A stretch of 19,488 bases of DNA. Source: an uncultured Coriobacteriales bacterium (lineage in GTDB: Bacteria; Actinomycetota; Coriobacteriia; Coriobacteriales; UMGS124). The stretch covers positions 1-19,488 of the forward strand of contig CAKUKJ010000010.1 in the NCBI GenBank assembly GCA_934662525.1. Reading direction: 5' to 3'. Of this stretch, positions 13,527 through 19,488 are shown one piece after another. Position 1 is the stretch's first letter. Each line of letters opens with the position of its first letter. The translations under genes were made by a program, and so were the position numbers. The notes below the pieces were generated by a model. That model did no database searches. It was not told where the DNA came from and worked only from the letters and a program-made list of their open reading frames with translations.

Positions 13527-14207
13527 GTGGATGTAACGCTGCTCTATCACACGCCCGACCCCGAGCGTGCCGTGGCGACCGCCGCCCGCCTGTGCTATGC
13601 CCCCGTGGGTGGCAAGGAGCTCATGGAGAGCCTGACCGACGAGAAGATTCGCAAGGTCCTCACCACCATCATGTCGAGCGGCCACTTCTCCACGCTCGAG
13701 CATGCCAGCTACACGTTCTCGGTTGAGGGCGTGAGCCGTGCGCTCACCCACCAGCTCGTGCGCCACCGTCTCGCCAGCTTCAACCAGCAGTCGCAGCGCT
13801 ATGTCAAGTTCAAGGAGGAGCCGCCTGTCGTGCGCCCCGTCAGCGTCGACGTGACGCCTGAGGCCGCTGCCGCCTTCGACGGCGCCATCGAGGCATGCTG
13901 GCAGGCATACGACAAGCTTGTTCAAGCGGGGGTGCCCGCCGAGGACGCGCGCTACGTGCTGCCCAACGCCTGCGAGACCAAGATCGTCGTCACGATGAAC
14001 ATCCGCGAGCTCATGCACTTCTTCTCCAACCGCTGCTGCAACCGTGCGCAGTGGGAGATTCGCGAGCTCGCATGGAGGATGCTCGAGCTCGTTCGTCCCA
14101 CGGCGCCCTTCATCTTCCGCACGGCCGGCCCGGGCTGCATGCGCGGGGCTTGCCCCGAGGGCAAGATGTGCTGCGGCAAGCCCTATCCGCGTCCGGCAGA
14201 GCTCTAA
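13527..14207 (+). CDS. thyX: Flavin-dependent thymidylate synthase
   Basis: The 226-residue product converts dUMP to dTMP using methylene-tetrahydrofolate as carbon donor and FAD/NADPH as reductant. The ThyX signature RHRLASFNQQSQRY fits RHRx7S exactly. Other family segments are HFSTLEHASYTF, the ALTHQLVRHR helix, and the C-terminal FFSNRCCNRAQWEIRELA. The GTG at 13527 is preferred because gagagga lies just upstream; a TTG at 13494 would overlap the preceding terminator. It heads a rightward run of four genes with short gaps (40, 16 and 5 nt), a probable operon. folE, another folate-linked gene, lies at the right edge. The length is normal. Confidence 0.95.
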   Translation: MDVTLLYHTPDPERAVATAARLCYAPVGGKELMESLTDEKIRKVLTTIMSSGHFSTLEHASYTFSVEGVSRALTHQLVRHRLASFNQQSQRYVKFKEEPPVVRPVSVDVTPEAAAAFDGAIEACWQAYDKLVQAGVPAEDARYVLPNACETKIVVTMNIRELMHFFSNRCCNRAQWEIRELAWRMLELVRPTAPFIFRTAGPGCMRGACPEGKMCCGKPYPRPAEL

Positions 14208-14247
14208 CACGCCCGTCATACCTCACAAGGGATTCCAGGAGCGCTCG

Positions 14248-15276
14248 ATGTCTCAGCAATACCAAGGCGGTACTTCCCATACCGGTCGGAACAATCCCCA
14301 GGCCTATCAGGCACAGGGCGGATATCGTTATCCTGCGCAAGACGACGCGCCCGTCTATTCGCGCTCCCAGGTGCTTGCCTGGCAGCAACAGCAGATGGCG
14401 ATGTTGCAGCGCAGCCTGGAAGATGCGCAGGCGAAGGCCCGCAAGAAGTCGCACGGCACCGCCGCCGTCACAGCGCTCATCGGCCTTGCGGTGGGGTTGC
14501 TCGCGGCGCTTGTCCTCGCGCGTTTTGTGCTTGGCTGGGGCACCGTGCAGCTTGAGCCTGTGGCGGGCACGTTGGCAGACACGGAGCTCTCCGAGGTCGT
14601 CGGAACATACTCCTACGACGGTGAGACGTACGACATCACGGCCCAGCAGGCCATCGAGTCCACGCAGGCCCTGAGCTACTCGCTCAACGACGACGGCACC
14701 TACGATGCACCGTCGTCCGACATGGTGCTTGCCTACGCGCGCAACCAGGTTCTCTCCCAGCTTGCGACCGAGGCGGGCATCACGGCGAGCGCCGACGAGG
14801 TGAGCGCCTACATGCAGCAGCTCGCGGGCACGAACGACATAGCGCAGGCAGCCGCCTACCTGCGCATGGACGCCGACCAGGCGCAAGCGGCGCTCCAGCA
14901 GGCCTGCACGATCTCCAAGCTCAAGGACACCGTGTGCGCCACGGGCTCCGAGGCTGTCGCCGCCCCCGCGTGGCCTGAGGATGGCGACACGGAAGTGGGG
15001 CATCCGGAGTACGCCGATTACATCATCGGCCTTCTGGGTACCAACTGGGACGCGACCACGCAGTCATGGGCCAACACCGACAACCCATACTACGCCGCCC
15101 TCAAAGACGCTGTGTTCGCGCAGGGTTCTGCCAGCTACAACGCTGCGATGCTCGCTTACAACGTGGCGCTTGAGCAGGCGGGGGGCGTCGCCGCCGACTC
15201 CTCGGCCGCCTGGACCGACTATGTGAACCAGGCGCTGGACAAAGCCGCGATCGTCATCTATACGCTCAGAGCTTAA
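14248..15276 (+). CDS. Membrane-anchored SurA-N-like protein
   Basis: The 342-residue product has a Gln/Tyr-rich cytoplasmic N-terminus (residues 1-67), one membrane segment (about 71-95, AAVTALIGLAVGLLAALVLA) and a large extracytoplasmic domain. That domain includes a helical stretch (MVLAYARNQVLSQLATEAGI, TASADEVSAYMQQL, and MDADQAQAALQQACTISKLK) with the character of SurA N-terminal chaperone domains. No PpiC rotamase domain follows. The C-terminal part (YADYIIGLLGTNWDATTQSW) is not assigned. It could be a cell-surface chaperone or assembly factor; this is inferred from helix pattern alone. The ATG at 14248 has aggag eight bases upstream. It lies 40 nt after thyX and 16 nt before the DUF1385 gene, so it is probably cotranscribed. 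Confidence 0.65.
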   Translation: MSQQYQGGTSHTGRNNPQAYQAQGGYRYPAQDDAPVYSRSQVLAWQQQQMAMLQRSLEDAQAKARKKSHGTAAVTALIGLAVGLLAALVLARFVLGWGTVQLEPVAGTLADTELSEVVGTYSYDGETYDITAQQAIESTQALSYSLNDDGTYDAPSSDMVLAYARNQVLSQLATEAGITASADEVSAYMQQLAGTNDIAQAAAYLRMDADQAQAALQQACTISKLKDTVCATGSEAVAAPAWPEDGDTEVGHPEYADYIIGLLGTNWDATTQSWANTDNPYYAALKDAVFAQGSASYNAAMLAYNVALEQAGGVAADSSAAWTDYVNQALDKAAIVIYTLRA

Positions 15277-15292
15277 GGACCCGCTACCCGCC

Positions 15293-16501
15293 ATGCCATC
15301 GAACACAAACCACGACCATTCCGACGAGCTCTTCCAGACCCACATCGGCGGCGCCGCCATGCTCGAGGGGGTCATGATGCGCGGCCGCTACTCGTGGGCC
15401 GTCGCCGTGCGCGAGCCCGAGGGCGGCATCTATGTCGAGGAGCACGACGTGCCCGGCTACGGCAAGAAGCAGCCCTGGCGCACCTGGCCGCTCGTGCGGG
15501 GATGCGTCGCCATGGTCGAGTCGCTCGTGCTGCAGTACAAGGCCATGGGCATCACCGCCGCCCATGCCTATGACTTCGACGAGGACGAGGCCAAGAAGCT
15601 CGAGGGCAAGTCGGAACAGGAGCGTGCCGAGGCGCGGGCCGAGGCTGAGAGGCAAATCGAGCAGGAGAAGAGGCAGGCCAGCGAGGAGGCTGAGACCCAG
15701 GGGATGGCGGGTTGGATGGCCGTCTCCATGATCGTGGGCGTCATCCTGGGCGTGGCGCTCTTCATGTTCGTGCCTGCCTTCGTCACCAACCTCGTGATGG
15801 GTGATTACTCCCACGACAACATGATCGCGTGGAACCTGCTCGACGGCGTGCTGCGCGCCGTCATCTTCGTGCTCTACATGTGGCTCATCGCGCTCATGCC
15901 CGACATCAAGAAGATGTACCGCTACCACGGCGCCGAGCACAAGACGATCCACTGCCTTGAGCACGGCCTTCCGCTCACGCCCGAGAACTGCATGCGCTTC
16001 TCTCGCCAGCACGTGCGCTGCGGCACGGCGTTCATCATCATGGTGCTCATCGTCTCCATCATCGTCTTCACCGTCTTCCCCACCGATATGCTCGTGGAGG
16101 CGCTGGGGCTTGAGGGCGGTGTGGGACGCTTCCTGGTGGTGCTCCTGACGCGCGTCGTGCTGCTGCCCGTCGTGGCGGGCCTCTCGTATGAGATCACCGT
16201 GCGCTGGGCGGGCCAGCATCCCGAAAACCCGCTGGTCAAGGTTGTGCTTGCCCCGGGGATGGCCATGCAGCTCATTACCACGAACGAACCCGACACATGC
16301 CATCTGGAGTGTGCGATCGCCGCGATGAAGGCCGTCGTGGCCCGCGAGGCGCGCGAGGAGGGCTGGGAGCTTGGCGAGAACGGCCTGCCCGCCAACATCG
16401 CCTCGCTTGCGGGATGCCCGCTCGCAACCGATGTGCCCGAGACCGCCGGGGCTTGCGCCGCACCGGCCCCCGCGCCTGCAGCCAGCGTTGAGAAGGAGTA
16501 G
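15293..16501 (+). CDS. DUF1385 membrane protein (YqhQ-like)
   Basis: The 402-residue product belongs to the DUF1385/YqhQ family. The N-terminal signature IGGAAMLEGVMMRGRYSWAV (residues 18-37) and the central KKMYRYHGAEHKTIHCLEHG (207-225) with RCGTAFIIMVLIVSI (242-256) are diagnostic. Four to five hydrophobic segments lie at about 141-170, 184-203, 244-263 and 274-297. A highly charged insert (about 98-136, EDEAKKLEGKSEQERAEARA) is probably a cytoplasmic coiled coil. A Cys-containing, Ala/Pro-rich tail follows residue 370. The family's function is not established; in many Gram-positives it is linked to prfA/prmC, which are not seen here. It follows the previous gene by 16 nt with a weak aagga, and precedes the fructose-bisphosphatase by 5 nt. 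Confidence 0.88.
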   Translation: MPSNTNHDHSDELFQTHIGGAAMLEGVMMRGRYSWAVAVREPEGGIYVEEHDVPGYGKKQPWRTWPLVRGCVAMVESLVLQYKAMGITAAHAYDFDEDEAKKLEGKSEQERAEARAEAERQIEQEKRQASEEAETQGMAGWMAVSMIVGVILGVALFMFVPAFVTNLVMGDYSHDNMIAWNLLDGVLRAVIFVLYMWLIALMPDIKKMYRYHGAEHKTIHCLEHGLPLTPENCMRFSRQHVRCGTAFIIMVLIVSIIVFTVFPTDMLVEALGLEGGVGRFLVVLLTRVVLLPVVAGLSYEITVRWAGQHPENPLVKVVLAPGMAMQLITTNEPDTCHLECAIAAMKAVVAREAREEGWELGENGLPANIASLAGCPLATDVPETAGACAAPAPAPAASVEKE

Positions 16502-16506
16502 CAACC

Positions 16507-18075
16507 ATGGAAGAGCTTGCCCTCAACCCCACGAACGCCATGCCCATCGACCCCGGCCGGCTGGCCGAGGCGTTTCTTGCGGTGCGTTCGTCGCTGACGG
16601 GCCTTGCGCCCGTTGACGAGCAGTTCATGAGCGACGTCCACGGGGACGCCCCGGCGTTCGACCACCTCGTGCGCTCGGCGTCCGGCCAGGTACGCGCCTT
16701 TGTGGAGTCCGCCTTGAGAGGGGCTTACACGCCCGAGGAGATCGACTGCATTTGCACGCTGCTCTATTATCCCGAGCTTGCCTGCGACGACGCGTGGGAG
16801 GCGGCATGCGCCGGCCTTGACGTCGACGACCTCGTCGACCTGGCCGAGGACGTGCGCCAGCGCTGTACGGGGGCCTTCCATCTGGTGGGCGACATCTGGG
16901 ACCGCGGACCGCGCGGCGACGATGTCATGGCGACGCTCATCGCCACCCCGCGCGCAGACGTGCAGTGGGGCAACCACGACGTCTGCTGGATGGGAGCCGC
17001 CGCCGGCGACCCCGTGTGCATCGCGACGCTTCTGCGCAACAACATCAAGTATATGAACATCGAACAGTTCGAAGACGGCTACGGCATCGACCTCGAGCCG
17101 CTCTTCACCTTTGCCGAGGACACCTACACCCAGGAGGAGGGCCTCACCCCCTGCCTCAAGGCCATCAACGCCATGCTCTTCAAATGCGAGGGCCAGGCAG
17201 TCCTTCGGCATCCCGAGTGGCACATGGAGGGGCGTCTCCTGTGGGGCTCGATGGACCTCGCCGCCGGGGAGGTCGAGATCGCGGGTGTGAGGCACCCGCT
17301 CAAGACGCGCGACTTCCCCACGTTCGACGCCGCTGACCCCTTCGCGCTCAACGAGCGAGAGCAAGAGGTGCTCGACCATCTCGTGGAGCAGTTCACGGCA
17401 AGCGACCGTTTGCAGTCACAGGTCCAGTGGCTCTACGACCATGGCTCGGTGTACAAGGCCGACGGCGACCTCCTGCTGTTCCACGGCTGCGTCCCCATGA
17501 ACGAGGACGGCACGTTTGCCCAGGTAGACTGTGGGGCGGGCGTCCTGCGCTCAGGCAGGCTGCTGCTCGACTGGGTCGACGCGCTCTGCCGCCGGGCCTG
17601 GGAGGAGCGCCGACAGGCCGACCTCGACTGGATGGGCTACCTGTGGTGCGGCTGGCAGTCCACGTTCGCGGGCCGCGTCGTAAAGACGTTCGAGCGCACC
17701 TACATCGAGGACAAGTCCACCTGGGTCGAGCCGGAGGACCCCTACTACGCCCTCACGCGCTCAGGCGCCGCCCCCGCCCAGGCCGTGCTTGCCGAGTTCG
17801 GCGTCGATGCGGCGCACGGCCGCATCGTGAACGGCCACACGCCCGTGAAGCTGCCCAAAGGGGAGAGCCCCATACGGGCGGGCGGTCATCGTTTGGTGAT
17901 CGACGGCGGTCTCTGTCAGGCCTATCGCAAGACGACGGGCATCGCAGGCTACACGCTTGTGCGCAAGGGCGACGACCTTGCGCTCGTGAGCCACACCGAC
18001 TTCCCCGGCCTTGAGGACGTGCGGCTGCGCCGCGCGGACATGGGCCACACGGCGCAGGAGATTGAGGCGCTCTGA
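16507..18075 (+). CDS. fbp: Class III fructose-1,6-bisphosphatase
   Basis: The 522-residue product is a Firmicutes-type (class III, FBPase_2) fructose-1,6-bisphosphatase. It dephosphorylates fructose 1,6-bisphosphate in gluconeogenesis. Metal motifs in order are SDVHGD (42-47), GDIWDRGPRGDD (128-139) and WGNHDVCWMGAAAGD (154-168), with later family segments FHGCVPMNEDG and GHTPVKLPKGE. Family members usually have about 600-670 residues, so this one is compact; the N-terminal region before SDVHGD is short. The ATG is preceded by aaggag, which overlaps the end of the DUF1385 gene, so the two are translationally linked. Its stop is only 7 nt from that of exonuclease III on the other strand, and no terminator is visible between. 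Confidence 0.93.
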   Translation: MEELALNPTNAMPIDPGRLAEAFLAVRSSLTGLAPVDEQFMSDVHGDAPAFDHLVRSASGQVRAFVESALRGAYTPEEIDCICTLLYYPELACDDAWEAACAGLDVDDLVDLAEDVRQRCTGAFHLVGDIWDRGPRGDDVMATLIATPRADVQWGNHDVCWMGAAAGDPVCIATLLRNNIKYMNIEQFEDGYGIDLEPLFTFAEDTYTQEEGLTPCLKAINAMLFKCEGQAVLRHPEWHMEGRLLWGSMDLAAGEVEIAGVRHPLKTRDFPTFDAADPFALNEREQEVLDHLVEQFTASDRLQSQVQWLYDHGSVYKADGDLLLFHGCVPMNEDGTFAQVDCGAGVLRSGRLLLDWVDALCRRAWEERRQADLDWMGYLWCGWQSTFAGRVVKTFERTYIEDKSTWVEPEDPYYALTRSGAAPAQAVLAEFGVDAAHGRIVNGHTPVKLPKGESPIRAGGHRLVIDGGLCQAYRKTTGIAGYTLVRKGDDLALVSHTDFPGLEDVRLRRADMGHTAQEIEAL

Positions 18076-18082
18076 CGCCCCT

Positions 18083-18868
18083 CTACAGCATCAGGTCCAG
18101 GCTCACGGGGCAGTGATCGGACCCGTACACGTCGCTTAAGATGGACGCGTCGGCCACCCGCCCCGCGAGTGCCTCGCTTACGAGGAAATAGTCGATTCGC
18201 CAACCGGCGTTCTTCTCGCGCGCCTTGAAACGGTAGCTCCACCAGCTGTAGGCGCCTGTGAGGCCGGGGTGCAGCATGCGGAACGTGTCAACGAAGCCCG
18301 CGTCGAGCAGGCGTGTGAACCCCTCGCGCTCCTGGTCGGAGAACCCTGCCTTGCCGCGGTTGGGACCTGGGTTCTTCAAGTCGATCTCCTGGTGTGCGAC
18401 GTTGAAGTCGCCGCAGGTCACAACCGGTTTCTTCTGCTCCAGGCCTTTCAGGAACTCGCGGTAGCGCTCGTCCCATGCCATGCGGTAGTCGATGCGCGCC
18501 AGGCCTTCCTGGGCGTTGGGCGTGTAGACGTCCACGAACCAGAACCGGTCGAACTCGAGCGCGCAGATGCGCCCCTCGTTGTCGGGGTCGTCCTCGAAGC
18601 CGTAGCGCACGCTGATGGGCTCCTCGCGGCAAAACACCGCAGTGCCCGAATAGCCTTTCTTCTCGGCATAGTTCCATACCTGGGTGTAGCCCTGTGGCGC
18701 AAACCCCAGCTTCACCTGGTCGGCTTCTTGGAGCTTCGTCTCCTGCAAGGCCACCACGTCGGCGTCGAAGCCGGCGAAGATGTCCTCGAACCCCTTTTTC
18801 ATCACGGCACGCAGGCCGTTTACGTTCCAGCTGACGAAGCGCAGCGGTCTTGCCGCCTGATTGTCCAT
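18083..18868 (-). CDS. xth: Exodeoxyribonuclease III
   Basis: The 261-residue product is a full-length ExoIII/AP-endonuclease-family enzyme for base excision repair, cutting at abasic sites and removing 3' blocks. Motifs in order: [12 protein letters not shown] with the metal-site Asn, LQETK (41-45) with the metal-binding Glu, [25 protein letters not shown] with the catalytic Asp/Asn pair, [10 protein letters not shown], and the C-terminal [11 protein letters not shown] with the catalytic DH pair. The ATG at 18868 is chosen because the protein starts here like other family members; gaaagg lies about 12 nt upstream. The longer frame to 19225 runs through the folE promoter and start. It converges with fbp and diverges from folE. 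Confidence 0.95.
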   Translation of the reverse strand: MDNQAARPLRFVSWNVNGLRAVMKKGFEDIFAGFDADVVALQETKLQEADQVKLGFAPQGYTQVWNYAEKKGYSGTAVFCREEPISVRYGFEDDPDNEGRICALEFDRFWFVDVYTPNAQEGLARIDYRMAWDERYREFLKGLEQKKPVVTCGDFNVAHQEIDLKNPGPNRGKAGFSDQEREGFTRLLDAGFVDTFRMLHPGLTGAYSWWSYRFKAREKNAGWRIDYFLVSEALAGRVADASILSDVYGSDHCPVSLDLML

Positions 18869-18935
18869 CTGGTCTGCCGCCTTTCTCGTGGGCCGACGCG
18901 CGGCGCTTCCTGCGCCACGGCCGTGTGCGCAGGCC

Positions 18936-18941
18936 ATGATA
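18936..18941 (-). promoter_or_regulatory. Possible -10 box of the exonuclease III gene
   Basis: TATCAT on the minus strand, 68 nt before the ATG. No clear -35 box. Confidence 0.3.
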
Positions 18942-18979
18942 GCAGGTCGGGGGCGCGGATGGCCCAGCGTGCGCCCTGC

Positions 18980-18985
18980 TACAAT
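18980..18985 (+). promoter_or_regulatory. Possible -10 box of folE
   Basis: TACAAT followed by tgcccc, the same context as at 9714. It gives an untranslated leader of roughly 75 nt. The -35 region is poor. Confidence 0.4.
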
Positions 18986-19064
18986 TGCCCCTCGACAACT
19001 ACGTTCTCGCCGGTCGGCCAGGCTTGCCCGGCTGGCTTCGGCACATCTGGGAGGTCGCCTCTTC

Positions 19065-19488
19065 ATGGATTCGAACAAGATCGAGCAGGGAGTCCGCCTG
19101 ATTCTCGAGGGGATGGGGGAGGACCCGACCCGCGAGGGCCTGCTCGACACCCCGGCGCGCGTCGCCCGTGCCTGCGAAGAGATTGTCGGTGGCATGGGGG
19201 CCGACGCCGCCAGCCTTTTTACCACGACGTTTGAGGCGGATCACCACGAGATCGTCATTGTGCGCGACATCGAGTTCTATTCCATGTGCGAGCACCACCT
19301 GCTTCCCTTTTACGGCGTGGCGCACGTCGCCTACCTGCCCTCTGCCCAGGGTCGGGTCTGCGGCATCAGCAAGCTCGCCCGCACGGTGGAGCTCTTCGCC
19401 CGCCGTCTTCAGCTTCAGGAGCGTCTGACCTCGCAGGTGGCGGACGCCATCATGGACAACCTTGCCCCGCAGGGCGTCGTCGTAAAGG
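19065..19488 (+). CDS. folE: GTP cyclohydrolase I (cut by window edge)
   Basis: The first 141 residues are visible. The enzyme converts GTP to dihydroneopterin triphosphate, the first step of folate synthesis. The family signatures are present: [15 protein letters not shown] (26-40), the zinc-site segment [12 protein letters not shown] (73-84, with C75, H77 and H78), and [20 protein letters not shown] (96-115). The remaining zinc Cys near the C-terminus lies beyond the window. The ATG at 19065 has gggagg about 11 nt upstream. With thyX nearby, the segment holds two enzymes connected by folate metabolism, but they are not in one operon. Confidence 0.95.
   Translation, partial: MDSNKIEQGVRLILEGMGEDPTREGLLDTPARVARACEEIVGGMGADAASLFTTTFEADHHEIVIVRDIEFYSMCEHHLLPFYGVAHVAYLPSAQGRVCGISKLARTVELFARRLQLQERLTSQVADAIMDNLAPQGVVVK

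Noticed and set aside
15284..16504. 406-codon minus-strand ORF
   Set aside because: Exactly antisense to the DUF1385 gene, with His/Asp-rich composition and no family motif.

Overview
The window looks like a chromosomal segment of a high-GC actinomycete, most likely from class Coriobacteriia (gut Eggerthella/Collinsella/Olsenella-type bacteria). That placement is an inference from three things: strong GC codon bias, housekeeping genes such as thyX, a DUF1385 membrane protein, a class III fructose-bisphosphatase and an L31 protein with a long Ala/Glu/Lys tail, and a ferredoxin-tailed aldo/keto reductase typical of anaerobes. It has two parts: an accessory, mobile-element-rich left part (1 to about 7125) and a dense housekeeping right part (about 7130 to 19488).

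Left part. Positions 1-286 are the right end of a decayed IS3-family element that sits against (and truncates) a second IS3-family remnant (287-797). Next is a leftward toxin-antitoxin operon (toxin 1099-1368, ribbon-helix-helix antitoxin 824-1102) with a clear promoter and two palindromic candidate operators. A full-length but dead IS3-family element follows (1583-2882, 24-bp terminal inverted repeats, two frameshifts and a lost catalytic Asp). After it come an AT-richer leftward membrane-protein gene (2987-3592), a coding-looking ORF without a start codon (3620-3838), a leftward AAA-ATPase/PD-(D/E)XK protein (3822-5408), and a rightward two-gene module: a DUF4869 protein (5581-6033) overlapping by 4 nt a P-loop NTPase with a TOPRIM/DUF4435-like C-terminal half (6030-7004). 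The junction between these two genes (end of gene 1, start of gene 2) is repeated downstream of the pair at 7049-7120, the scar of a second copy. This pair is the best candidate for an under-described, possibly defensive, system.

Right part. A nitroreductase (7175-7690, terminator after it), a SulP anion transporter (7893-9593), a metallophosphoesterase (9778-10602) and an aldo/keto reductase with Fe-S cysteine clusters (10717-11862) run rightward. A thioredoxin-reductase-like flavoprotein (11966-12826) runs leftward and shares a perfect 12-bp-stem terminator with the reductase. Then rpmE (13018-13416, own terminator) is followed by a probable operon of thyX, a membrane-anchored SurA-N-like protein, a DUF1385 protein and class III fructose-1,6-bisphosphatase (13527-18075). 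Exonuclease III (18083-18868) converges on it, and folE (19065 to the window edge) diverges from exonuclease III. No tRNA, rRNA or CRISPR array was seen.
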